From DASPTB01 sp035623615 (GTDB taxonomy: Bacteria; Actinomycetota; UBA4738): a DNA stretch of 7,528 bases. Both the position numbers and the translations under genes were made by a program. Positions within the stretch are counted from its first letter, which is position 1; every line of letters begins with the position of its first letter. The notes beneath the pieces were generated by a model. That model saw only the letters and a list, made by a program, of their open reading frames with translations, made no database searches and was not told where the DNA came from. The stretch spans positions 1 to 7,528 of the forward strand of contig DASPTB010000242.1 in the NCBI GenBank assembly GCA_035623615.1, in the 5' to 3' direction. This document shows positions 1 through 6,517 of the stretch, one piece after another.

Positions 1-1
1 G

Positions 2-823
2 TCGCACCCGCTGTTCGTGGAGTACGCGCCCCGTGCCCCGCACCTGCCGACGATTCCGAACCCGGCGTACGCATCGGCCTGCTCCAACGTCCCGAAGATC
101 ACGTCTCGACCGACCTTCAACAAGCCGATCGTGAACGGCCCCGCATACATGCGCGCGCTTGCGCCCTGGAGCGCGACGAGGACGGCGGAGAGCCAGACGC
201 TCTGGCGCCGCGACTGCCAGACCCTCCTGTCGGTCGACAACCAGGTCGGGCGGATCGTGAGGGCCCTGCAGGCGACGCGCAGGCTGCAGAACACGCTCAT
301 CGTGTTCGCGTCGGACAACGGCTTCCTGTTCGGCCAGCATCGCTGGTTCGGCAAGGTGGTTCCGTACGAGGGGTCGATCCGGGTGCCGATCGTCGTGCGC
401 GACGACGCCGTCATCCCACCGGCGCTGCGGGGAACCGCGGTCGAGTCCGACGTCACGTCCCTCGACTACACCCCGACGTTCCTGCAGGCGGCGGGGACGT
501 CCCGTCCCCTCGACGGGCAGTCGTTGTTTCCTCTCTTCGGCGGGCCCGGCTCGTGGATTCCCCAGGATCCACTGCTCATCGAGCACTTGGAGGAGCCGGC
601 GCGGGGACCGCACCCACCCTCCTACTGCGGCGTGCGGACGTCGGAATACATGTACGCCCAGTACTCCACCGGCGAGGAGGAGCTCTACGACGTGAAGGCC
701 GACCCCTACGAAAAGACGAACGTGGTCGCGGAACCGGCCTACGCGTCGGTGCTCGACACCCTACGGACGGACACGCACGAGCTGTGCGATCCCACCCCGC
801 CCGGGTTCACGTGGAGCCACTGA
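2..823 (+). CDS. Sulfatase (alkaline phosphatase superfamily), C-terminal part, 5' end outside window
   Basis: Hydrolyses sulfate esters; the exact substrate (sulfated sugar or aryl sulfate) cannot be told. The reading frame is open from base 2, so the gene runs in from the left; the GTG at 17 lies inside a conserved strand (SHPLFVEYAPRAPH, the usual sulfatase 'PFF.Y.APHAPH' segment) and is not the start. About 273 residues are visible. Metal-site and active-site landmarks follow: the Asp-Asn pair of ASDNG (bases 314-319), a His in GQHRWFGK (338-340) and the Lys of the same motif (353-355), then YEGSIRVPIVVR. DVTSLDYTPTFLQAAG and ELYDVKADPYEKTNVV are the standard C-terminal subdomain signatures. 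The GQHRWFGK/YEGSIRVP wording is closest to the N-acetylglucosamine-6-sulfatase-like branch. The N-terminal C-x-P-S-R formylglycine motif, needed for activity, is off the window, so catalytic competence is unproven. It ends 17 bp from the convergent sdhB stop. Confidence 0.9.
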   Translation, partial: SHPLFVEYAPRAPHLPTIPNPAYASACSNVPKITSRPTFNKPIVNGPAYMRALAPWSATRTAESQTLWRRDCQTLLSVDNQVGRIVRALQATRRLQNTLIVFASDNGFLFGQHRWFGKVVPYEGSIRVPIVVRDDAVIPPALRGTAVESDVTSLDYTPTFLQAAGTSRPLDGQSLFPLFGGPGSWIPQDPLLIEHLEEPARGPHPPSYCGVRTSEYMYAQYSTGEEELYDVKADPYEKTNVVAEPAYASVLDTLRTDTHELCDPTPPGFTWSH

Positions 824-840
824 CCCCGCCGCAGCCTCGC

Positions 841-1614
841 TCAGCCTGAGTCGGACGGCTCGGCGGGCTCCGCCGGCTTCTCCTTGCGCCGTCGGCCGAG
901 CTTGCGAAGCGGGTCGTACTTCACGTCGACCAGCCGCTCCTTGAGCGGGATGATCGCGTTGTCGGTGATGTGGATGTCTTCCGGGCAGACCTCGGTGCAG
1001 CACTTGGTGATGTTGCAGTAGCCGATCCCCATCGGCGCGCGACGTTTCGTGTCGAGCGGGTGCATCTGCAACTCGGCGAGGCGCACCATGAACCGCGGGC
1101 CCGCGAAGTTCCGCTTGTTCTCCTCGTGGTCGCGAATGACGTGACAGACGTTCTGGCACAGGAAGCACTCGATGCAGCGCCGGAACTCCTGGACGCGGTC
1201 GATGTCCATCTGCTGCATCCGGTAGTGCCCATCCGCCTCGGTCTTCGGATCCTTCGGCCGAGGCGCGAATTCAGGCACGCGCTTCGCCATCTCGAAGTTG
1301 AACGACACGTCGGTCACCAGGTCGCGCACCAACGGGAACGTCCGCAGCGGCGCGACCGTGATCGGCTCGCCCTGCGGGAACAGGTTCATGCGGGTCATGC
1401 ACGCGAGGCGGGGCTTGCCGTTGATCTCGGTGCTGCACGAGCCGCACCTGCCCGCCTTGCAGTTCCACCTGATCGCGAGGTCGTTCGCCTGCGTCGCCTG
1501 CACGCGGTGCAGGACGTCCAGGACGACCTCGCCCTCCTCCGCGGCAACGACGTAGTCGCGGAACTCGCCGTCGTCGTTCCCCCGCCAGATCCGCATCGTC
1601 GCGTCGTACGCCAT
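841..1614 (-). CDS. sdhB: Succinate dehydrogenase iron-sulfur subunit
   Basis: Carries electrons from the FAD of SdhA through three Fe-S clusters to the membrane subunit of complex II, on the cytoplasmic face. The 257-residue product has all ligands in the usual order. The N-terminal ferredoxin domain has the [2Fe-2S] cysteines C52, C57, C60 and C72 (CKAGRCGSC...C). The C-terminal domain has C147-x2-C150-x2-C153-x3-C157 and C200-x5-C206-x3-C210-P. By analogy with E. coli SdhB, C147, C150, C153 and C210 would hold [4Fe-4S], while C157, C200 and C206 would hold [3Fe-4S]. C205 is an extra cysteine beside the ligand. The tail after residue 236 is basic, then Pro/Glu-rich. The ATG follows the sdhA TAG with no gap, and GAGGAG (complement of 1624-1629, 9 nt spacing) inside the sdhA end is a good ribosome site, so translation is probably coupled. 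Last gene of the sdhCAB operon. Confidence 0.96.
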   Translation of the reverse strand: MAYDATMRIWRGNDDGEFRDYVVAAEEGEVVLDVLHRVQATQANDLAIRWNCKAGRCGSCSTEINGKPRLACMTRMNLFPQGEPITVAPLRTFPLVRDLVTDVSFNFEMAKRVPEFAPRPKDPKTEADGHYRMQQMDIDRVQEFRRCIECFLCQNVCHVIRDHEENKRNFAGPRFMVRLAELQMHPLDTKRRAPMGIGYCNITKCCTEVCPEDIHITDNAIIPLKERLVDVKYDPLRKLGRRRKEKPAEPAEPSDSG

Positions 1615-3420
1615 CTACTTCTTCTCCTCGAACAGCGTCTTCAGCTCGTCGGGCATCTCCGGTAGCGGCAGGTGGTCGACCGCGACGTCCCCGCCGCCGG
1701 CGAGGCGCACGCGGACGTTCACCGTGGCCCACTTGGGGTCGGGGCCGGGGAAATCGTCGCGCGTGTGGCCACCGCGGCTCTCGGTGCGCTCGAGCGCCGC
1801 CGTCGTGACGCACCGGGAGACCGCCAGCATCGAGCGGAGGTCGAGCGCCATGTGCCAGCCCGGGTTGTACTGGCGGTGACCCTCCACCGCCACGTTGGCG
1901 GCGCGCTCCCGGAGCTCGGCGATCTCCTCGAGTGCCTGCTTCAGCTCGACCTCGGTGCGGATGATCCCGACCAGCGCCTGCATGGTCTCCTGGAGCTGCT
2001 GGTGCACCGTGTACGGGTTCTCGCCCCGCTCCCGCCCGAACGGCTCCAGCGCCTCCGCGGCCAGCTCCGCCACTTCGGCCTCGTCGGTCGCAGGCGTCTC
2101 CTGAAGCCCCTGCGCGTACTCGGCAGCGCCGAGTCCCGCTCGCCGCCCGAACACCACGAGGTCCGACAGCGAGTTGCCGCCCAACCGGTTGGACCCGTGC
2201 ATGCCGCCCGCGCACTCGCCCGCCGCGAACAACCCGTCGACCGTGGCCGCCTCGGTGTCGGGATCGACGCGCACGCCACCCATCACGTAGTGGCACGTCG
2301 GGCCGATCTCCATCGGCTCTTCGGTGATGTCGACGTCGGCGAGCTGCTTGAACTGGTGGTACATGCCTGGGAGCTTGCGCTCGATGTCGGCGGCCGGCCG
2401 TCGCGACGCGATGTCGAGGTACACGCCTCCGTGCGGCGTTCCCCGTCCCGCCTTGACCTCGGAGTTGATGGCGCGGGCGACCTCGTCGCGCGGCAGCAGG
2501 TCCGGCGTTCGCCGCGCGTTCTTCCGGTCGTTGTACCAGCGGTCGGCCTCCTCCTCGGTCTCGGCCGTCTCCGAGCGGAACATCTCGGGGATGTAGTCGA
2601 ACATGAAGCGCCGCCCCTCGCCGTTCTTGAGGATGCCCCCCTCGCCGCGCACGCCCTCGGTGACGAGGATCCCGCGCACCGACGGCGGCCACACCATCCC
2701 CGTCGGGTGGAACTGGACGAACTCCATGTCGATCAGGTCGGCGCCCGCCCAGAGCGCCAGCGCATGACCGTCGCCCGTGTACTCCCACGAGTTGGACGTG
2801 ACCTTCCACGCCTTGCCGATCCCGCCGGTCGCGAGGACCACGGCCTTGGCACGCAGGACCAGGAACGCGCCGGTCTCGCGCCGGTACGCGAGTGCGCCCG
2901 CGATGCGGTCGCCGTCCTTCAGCAGGCGGATGACCGTGCACTCCATGAACACGTCCATCCCCTGATGAACTGCATGCTGCTGCAGCGTGCGGATCATCTC
3001 CAGGCCGGTGCGGTCGCCGACGTGGGCCAGCCGCGCATACCGGTGCCCGCCGAAGTCGCGCTGCAGGATCCGGCCGTCGGCGGTCCGGTCGAACAGCGCG
3101 CCCCACTCCTCCAGCTCGTAGACGCGCTCGGGCGCCTCCTGTGCGTGGATCTGCGCCATGCGCCAGTTGTTCAGCATCTTGCCGCCGCGCATCGTGTCGC
3201 GGAAGTGCACCTGCCAGTTGTCCTCCGGGTAGACGTTTCCCATGGCGGCCGCGATGCCGCCTTCCGCCATCACGGTGTGCGCCTTTCCGAGCAGCGACTT
3301 GCAGATCAGCGCGGTGCGCGCGCCCTGGGCGGACGCCTCGATCGCGGCGCGCAGGCCGGCCCCGCCGGCGCCCACCACGACGACGTCGAACTCGTGCGTC
3401 TCGAAGTCGGTGGCCGCCAC
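1615..3420 (-). CDS. sdhA: Succinate dehydrogenase flavoprotein subunit
   Basis: Catalytic subunit of complex II; oxidises succinate to fumarate with covalently bound FAD. The 601 residues match the family length (E. coli SdhA is 588). The N-terminal dinucleotide-binding motif is GAGGAG (17-22), and H48 in KAHTVMAEGG is the expected covalent FAD-attachment histidine. Substrate-site landmarks are FVQFHPTG (H238), TEGVRGEGG (E255), PRDEVAR (R311, the probable proton-shuttle arginine), HYVMGG (H377) and SNRLGGNSL (R412). The FAD-domain closing segment is GLFAAGECAGG. The C-terminal helical domain is intact through SRGGHTRDDFP. The start is GTG at 3420, one base after the sdhC stop, with only a weak GAGG-like ribosome site upstream, which suggests translational coupling to sdhC. 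The HTVMAEGG wording (rather than HTVAAQGG) and the partner membrane subunit point to the Sdh1-like group rather than the E. coli type. A fumarate reductase role cannot be excluded by sequence alone. Confidence 0.97.
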   Translation of the reverse strand: MAATDFETHEFDVVVVGAGGAGLRAAIEASAQGARTALICKSLLGKAHTVMAEGGIAAAMGNVYPEDNWQVHFRDTMRGGKMLNNWRMAQIHAQEAPERVYELEEWGALFDRTADGRILQRDFGGHRYARLAHVGDRTGLEMIRTLQQHAVHQGMDVFMECTVIRLLKDGDRIAGALAYRRETGAFLVLRAKAVVLATGGIGKAWKVTSNSWEYTGDGHALALWAGADLIDMEFVQFHPTGMVWPPSVRGILVTEGVRGEGGILKNGEGRRFMFDYIPEMFRSETAETEEEADRWYNDRKNARRTPDLLPRDEVARAINSEVKAGRGTPHGGVYLDIASRRPAADIERKLPGMYHQFKQLADVDITEEPMEIGPTCHYVMGGVRVDPDTEAATVDGLFAAGECAGGMHGSNRLGGNSLSDLVVFGRRAGLGAAEYAQGLQETPATDEAEVAELAAEALEPFGRERGENPYTVHQQLQETMQALVGIIRTEVELKQALEEIAELRERAANVAVEGHRQYNPGWHMALDLRSMLAVSRCVTTAALERTESRGGHTRDDFPGPDPKWATVNVRVRLAGGGDVAVDHLPLPEMPDELKTLFEEKK

Positions 3421-3421
3421 G

Positions 3422-4249
3422 CTAGAAGAACCTCGGGTCGTGGATGGTGCCCGTCGCCACCAGGCGCACGTATGCGTCGGTGCATGCGACCCACACCAGG
3501 CTCGCCCACGCGAACTTCATGTGCTGCGCGTTCAGGGGAGACAACTTGCGCCACAGCCAGTACCGGAAGCGGTGCTCGGAGAACACATTCAGCCGGCCCC
3601 CGCACAGATGGCGACACGAATGGCACGACAATGTGTACAACCAGATGAGGACCGCGTTGATCACGAAGACCGCGCTGCCGAGCCCCATCCCCCACCCGTC
3701 GGGAAAGTGGAATGCCTCCACCGCGTCGAGGGTCAGGACGCCGGCGATGGGAACCGCGAAATAGAAGGCGTAGCGGTGCACGTTCTGCAGGATCAGCGGG
3801 AAGCGCGTCTCGCCCGTGTAGCGGCGGTGCGGCTCGGCCACCGCGCAGGCGGGCGGCGAGAGCCAGAACGACCGGTAGTAGGCCTTCCGGTAGTAGTAGC
3901 AGGTCAGCCGGAACGCCAGCGGGAAGATCAGGATGATGATCGCCGGCGAGAAGGGCCACCAGCTGCCGAAGATCGCCCAGTTGGCGTGGTTGCCGCAACT
4001 GGCGGCCAGGCACGGCGAGTAGAAGGGCGAGAGGTACGGGGCCGCGTAGTAGTTGGCGTTCACGAACGCGGCCCACGTCGAGTACACCACGAACAGGAAC
4101 AGCAGGACGGCCGTGACCACCGGTTGGAGCCACCAGGCGTCCCGGCGAAGCGTGGCCGGCCCGGGACGGGGGGTCGGCGGCCGGACCTCGCGCCGGTCGG
4201 ACTCGTCCAGGATCTGGCCGAGTGAAGCCTCGGACATAGCCCGAAGCAT
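3422..4249 (-). CDS. sdhC: Succinate dehydrogenase membrane anchor, Sdh1-like, with Cys/His motif
   Basis: Probable sole membrane subunit of this complex II, passing electrons from SdhB to quinone; no SdhD-like gene is present. The 275-residue product has about five hydrophobic segments (roughly 41-63, 99-119, 157-178, 188-208 and 245-266). At the end of the fourth segment lies C209-H-S-C212-R-H214-L-C216-G-G, followed by H226 and H243. Other notable residues are C80, C85 and H158. Known: the structure of Mycobacterium smegmatis Sdh1 showed a trimeric SdhABC complex with a Rieske-type [2Fe-2S] cluster within SdhC, and its two His ligands were needed for quinone reduction. Inference: the CHSCRH region here is the equivalent site; I cannot assign exact ligands. 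It lies one base before sdhA. The start is uncertain: ATG at 4249 is within a hairpin shared with the cupredoxin stop, and ATG at 4237 (MSEASL) gives a protein four residues shorter. Neither has a strong ribosome site. Confidence 0.85.
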   Translation of the reverse strand: MLRAMSEASLGQILDESDRREVRPPTPRPGPATLRRDAWWLQPVVTAVLLFLFVVYSTWAAFVNANYYAAPYLSPFYSPCLAASCGNHANWAIFGSWWPFSPAIIILIFPLAFRLTCYYYRKAYYRSFWLSPPACAVAEPHRRYTGETRFPLILQNVHRYAFYFAVPIAGVLTLDAVEAFHFPDGWGMGLGSAVFVINAVLIWLYTLSCHSCRHLCGGRLNVFSEHRFRYWLWRKLSPLNAQHMKFAWASLVWVACTDAYVRLVATGTIHDPRFF

Positions 4250-4280
4250 AGCCGCCCGCCGGTACCGGGGCGGGCGGCTA
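4249..4280 (-). terminator. 12-bp perfect hairpin between cupredoxin gene and sdhC
   Basis: Bases 4249-4260 and 4269-4280 are perfect reverse complements with an 8-nt loop (GGTACCGG, itself palindromic). The stem contains the stop codon of the cupredoxin gene and touches the first possible sdhC ATG. No T-run follows on the minus strand, so it is not a canonical intrinsic terminator. It could be a partial terminator or attenuator, or an mRNA processing or stabilising stem that separates cupredoxin expression from sdhCAB. The structure favours ATG 4237 as the real sdhC start. Confidence 0.5.
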
Positions 4281-4928
4281 CGGACGGAACCGGGCGTCCG
4301 GACTGGACGATGAGGAGATGACGACCTTCAGCGCCGGCGAGTAGTTGCTGGCCTGCCCGGTCGATGTGGTGCGCTCTCTCGACCGGAACTGGTAGGTCCC
4401 GGTGGCGGACGGCGTGAACGACGTCGACAGGGACGTGACGCCGTTCTCGATCGTCGCGTACTTCCCCCCGGGGGCCTTCTCCTGTACGTCGAACACGTCG
4501 CCGGCCGCCGGGGCGACCGTCGCCCACGTGATGGTGAACGTCGTCGCGGTTCCGCCGGTCTTCGGCGACGCCGTCATCGGGACGTTCACGGTCCCGTGCA
4601 TGAACGTGTGGATCGAGCAGTGGTACGTGAAGCTCCCCGAGGCCGTGAACGTGAAGGAGAACGACGAGCCGACGTTGAGCGGCCCGGAGTGCCAGAGGCC
4701 CACCCCGGTGTCACCGGAGCCGTCGACCACCCCGTCGCTCGTGGTCGTGTGCTGCGAGGGACCGTTGTTCGTCCACGTCACCTTGCCGCCGAGCTTCACC
4801 TTGACCGGCGTGGGCGAGAACATGAAGTTGGAGATGGTCACGCCCTTGGGCGCGGCCAGGGCGGTGCCCTGTGAGAACAAGGCGAGGGCGGCGAGTGGGA
4901 CCGCGACCGCGACGAGCCGGCGTCTCAT
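4278..4928 (-). CDS. Secreted cupredoxin (type 1 copper) with fibronectin-III-like C-terminal domain
   Basis: Predicted extracytoplasmic blue-copper protein, probably an electron carrier or copper-binding protein; the partner is unknown. The 216 residues begin with a clear signal peptide: MRRR, a hydrophobic core, and cleavage near ALAAP (residue 26). The plastocyanin-like domain covers about 28-118. Its copper ligands are H60 in GPSQHTTTSD, then C104-x2-H107-x2-M110 in YHCSIHTFMHG, the normal His-Cys-His-Met set. Residues 120-206 look like a fibronectin type III domain (FTITWATV...FDVQEK...GTYQFRSRE...YSPALKV). The tail is Ser-rich and there is no membrane anchor or sortase signal. Start choice: ATG 4928 has a purine run (AAGGGGGGA) just upstream; the in-frame ATG at 4943 has AGGA at 6-nt spacing and would add MKGGS, so either is possible. 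The gene lies 5' of sdhC on the same strand and is divergent from the Rieske-like gene. Confidence 0.85.
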   Translation of the reverse strand: MRRRLVAVAVPLAALALFSQGTALAAPKGVTISNFMFSPTPVKVKLGGKVTWTNNGPSQHTTTSDGVVDGSGDTGVGLWHSGPLNVGSSFSFTFTASGSFTYHCSIHTFMHGTVNVPMTASPKTGGTATTFTITWATVAPAAGDVFDVQEKAPGGKYATIENGVTSLSTSFTPSATGTYQFRSRERTTSTGQASNYSPALKVVISSSSSPDARFRP

Positions 4929-4982
4929 GCTTCCCCCCTTCATGGGCAGTCCTGCGGGCTCGTGGAATACGGGCCGCACGGT

Positions 4983-5011
4983 CCGGCAGATTGCCGGGGG
5001 TCCCATAAGCT
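4983..5011 (+). promoter_or_regulatory. Candidate operator and promoter in the 90-bp divergent intergenic region
   Basis: The only spacer between the divergent cupredoxin and Rieske-like genes is 4929-5018. It contains a perfect inverted repeat, CCGGCA-GAT-TGCCGG, at 4983-4997, which could be a regulator site. TAAGCT at 5006-5011 fits a TAnnnT -10 element 7 nt before the ATG at 5019, which would make that transcript leaderless. No convincing -35 is visible, and no clear minus-strand -10 was found for the cupredoxin gene. In G+C-rich DNA a short repeat like this can arise by chance. Confidence 0.3.
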
Positions 5012-5018
5012 CGGATCC

Positions 5019-5564
5019 ATGTCCCGCGGTCTGGCCGAGCGAACCGTCTTCGTCATCGGCGCCGTCCTTCTCGCCGCTCTGGCCGCCCTGGCCGGCCTGC
5101 TGGTGGCGAGGTCGGCGGGTGCCCGCGGCTACCCGGTGGACGAGCTGAAGCAAGGCGTGAACGCGGCCAACCTCCAGATCACCCCCATGTTCGTGATCCG
5201 CGACCGGACCTACGCGATCGCGATCCGGCCTTTCTCGCCGGGCGCCACCGATCCGGTCGTCTGGTGCCCCCAGGAGGGGTTCTTCGAGTCTCCCGTGACG
5301 GGGTCGAAGTTCAGTGGCGTCGACGGGGCCTACATCGCCGGGCCGGCCCCCCGTGGCCTCGACCGCTACGCGTCCACAGTCGTGAACGGGGTCCTTACAG
5401 TCGATCCGACCAAGGTGGACCCGGGTCCCCCCCGATCGCAGGCGATTCCCGCGACCAAGCTGCCGCCCTGCGACTGGAAATCCGCAGTTCCGGCACCGGG
5501 GGTGGTGCTTCCGGCGACCCCGACGCCGCAGCCCACGGGACCATCGACGCCCGGGACGGGCTGA
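5019..5564 (+). CDS. Membrane-anchored Rieske-like protein lacking cluster ligands
   Basis: Function unknown. The 181-residue product has one N-terminal membrane segment (about 9-31) and then an extracytoplasmic domain. Residues 62-131 follow the layout of a Rieske domain: VWCPQEG at the place of the first CxH box, SPVTGSKF at the place of the second (normally CPCHGSxF), then DGAYIAGPAPRGLDRY and NGVLTVDP, which are typical of the GPAPRxL region and last strand. Only C83 of the first box remains. The His is Q85, and the second-box Cys, Cys and His are S91, V93 and T94, so a normal [2Fe-2S] cluster cannot form. C83 and C151 are the only cysteines and could pair. The tail (157-181) is Pro/Thr-rich. 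ATG 5019 is chosen because the earlier in-frame ATG (4962) would add an unlikely hydrophilic leader before the membrane segment and use up the divergent spacer. No strong ribosome site. It may be a structural relative or copper/redox partner of the neighbouring cupredoxin (speculation). Confidence 0.7.
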   Translation: MSRGLAERTVFVIGAVLLAALAALAGLLVARSAGARGYPVDELKQGVNAANLQITPMFVIRDRTYAIAIRPFSPGATDPVVWCPQEGFFESPVTGSKFSGVDGAYIAGPAPRGLDRYASTVVNGVLTVDPTKVDPGPPRSQAIPATKLPPCDWKSAVPAPGVVLPATPTPQPTGPSTPGTG

Positions 5565-5582
5565 ACCCTCGACTGGGCCGTA

Positions 5583-5594
5583 TATGATCTTTGT
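5583..5594 (+). promoter_or_regulatory. Leaderless promoter -10 element of the LysR-type gene
   Basis: TATGAT at 5583-5588 is a near-consensus -10 hexamer, unusual in such G+C-rich DNA, and lies 6 nt before the ATG at 5595. Transcription would start at or next to the ATG, and there is no Shine-Dalgarno sequence, which is the pattern of leaderless mRNAs common in actinobacteria. No clear -35 is seen. The same stretch holds ATA-N9-TAT (5582-5596), containing the T-N11-A spacing bound by LysR-family regulators, so autoregulation is possible. Confidence 0.5.
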
Positions 5595-6503
5595 ATGGAT
5601 CTCGACCACTTGCGGGTGCTCGTCGCCGTCCTCGAGTCCGGGACGTTCACGTCCGCCGCCGCCAGATTGAAGCTGTCTCAGCCCGCGGTGTCCCAGCACA
5701 TGGCCGCACTCGAGAAAGAAGCGGGGATCCCCCTGTTCGAGCGGTCCGGGCGCCTGCGGGTTCCGACGCCGGCGGCGCACGAGCTCGCCGAGAGCGGGCG
5801 CGTGGCGATCGCGGCCCTCGAGGAGGCAGACCGGAAGGCCGCGCAGCTTCGCGGGCTCCAGGCCGGTCGTCTCGTCGTGGGAGCCACCGACGCGCCGGGG
5901 GTTCACTTAGTACCGGCGGCCCTCGGCGCGTTCGCCGAGCGATATCCCGACGTCCAGTTACGTATGGATCTCGCCTCCCGGGCCGAGTTGATCCAGCGGC
6001 TCCGGGAGCGCCAGATCGACATCGGGATCATCGGGGAGCTGCGGCCCGAAGAGGACATCGTGTCGACGCCCCTGGCGCCCGATCGGCTGGTGCCGATCTG
6101 GGGCGCGGAGTCGCCCCTCGCGGCGGGACGTGTCACGCTCGAGCGCTGGCTCCAGGAGCCGTTCATCGCGACCGAGAAGGGCTCGGGGACGCGAGAGGCC
6201 GTGGAGCGCTGGTTTCTCGAGCGCGGATCCGCGCCGAGCCCCTCCATGGAACTCTCCACGATGGAGGCGATCAAGAGCTGCGTCGCTCGCGGGCTCGGCG
6301 TCAGCGTCCTTCCCGAGGACGCCGTGACCATGGAGCTCGAGCAGGGAATCATCATGTCGGGACGCCTGCCTGGATTCCCCCTTCGCCCGCGGCTCGACGT
6401 GGCCGCGCTTCGGGGGCGACGGTTCACGAACGTCGTCGACACGTTCCTGCAGGAGCTCCTGGGTTCGAAGGCGCGGGCCTTCGCAGCGGCCGTCGAGTCC
6501 TGA
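5595..6503 (+). CDS. LysR-family transcriptional regulator
   Basis: DNA-binding regulator responding to an unknown small molecule. The 302 residues are a normal family length. The N-terminal winged helix-turn-helix is residues 3-60 (LRVLVAVLESGTFTSAAARL, then SQPAVSQHMAALE with the recognition helix, then GIPLFERSGR). A linker helix runs about 62-88. The periplasmic-binding-protein-like effector domain is about 90-290, beginning GRLVVGATDAPGVHLVP, with IDIGIIGE (141-148), the effector-site loop EKGSGTR (194-200) and SCVARGLGVSVLPEDAV (228-244). The EKGSGTR signature resembles the CysL/CbbR-type branch, but the ligand cannot be deduced. It starts 30 bp after the Rieske-like gene with its own apparent promoter. 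The nearest candidate targets are itself, the upstream redox genes, or the convergent fumarase gene; LysR regulators normally control a divergent gene, and none is present here. Confidence 0.93.
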   Translation: MDLDHLRVLVAVLESGTFTSAAARLKLSQPAVSQHMAALEKEAGIPLFERSGRLRVPTPAAHELAESGRVAIAALEEADRKAAQLRGLQAGRLVVGATDAPGVHLVPAALGAFAERYPDVQLRMDLASRAELIQRLRERQIDIGIIGELRPEEDIVSTPLAPDRLVPIWGAESPLAAGRVTLERWLQEPFIATEKGSGTREAVERWFLERGSAPSPSMELSTMEAIKSCVARGLGVSVLPEDAVTMELEQGIIMSGRLPGFPLRPRLDVAALRGRRFTNVVDTFLQELLGSKARAFAAAVES

Positions 6504-6517
6504 GGCGCGACCTCAGG
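6499..6517. terminator. Bidirectional hairpin spanning both convergent stop codons
   Basis: CCTGAGG (6499-6505), loop CGCGA, CCTCAGG (6511-6517) forms a perfect 7-bp stem. The LysR stop (6501-6503) lies in one arm and the fumarase beta stop (6513-6515) in the other. No T-run follows on either strand, so any termination would be of the T-less type. The position between convergent genes supports a shared 3'-end role. Confidence 0.5.

Noticed and set aside
17..19. GTG at 17 as the start of the sulfatase
   Set aside because: The upstream in-frame codons already encode the conserved SHPLF segment, and the essential N-terminal formylglycine motif would be missing.
840..850. CTCAG-C-CTGAG palindrome at the sdhB end as a terminator
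   Set aside because: A 1-nt loop cannot form as a hairpin, and no T-run follows; the 17-bp gap between sulfatase and sdhB shows no other terminator-like structure.
1271..3106. 611-residue minus-strand open frame overlapping sdhA and sdhB
   Set aside because: Out of frame with both genes, Arg/Gly/Ala-rich and low in complexity; the true proteins in other frames have all catalytic residues.
1672..3648. 658-residue open frame on the plus strand opposite sdhA and sdhC
   Set aside because: Arg/His/Val-rich composition with no recognisable domain; it is the mirror of the strong codon bias of sdhA, whose family motifs are complete on the other strand.
4402..5148. 248-residue plus-strand frame opposite the cupredoxin
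   Set aside because: Antisense to a gene with an intact signal peptide and copper site; no family features of its own.
4929..5906. Long upstream extension of the cupredoxin frame (to 5906), giving 542 residues
   Set aside because: The extension crosses the Rieske-like gene and the LysR start on the opposite strand and has no domain; the signal peptide and ribosome-site signals place the start at 4928 or 4943.
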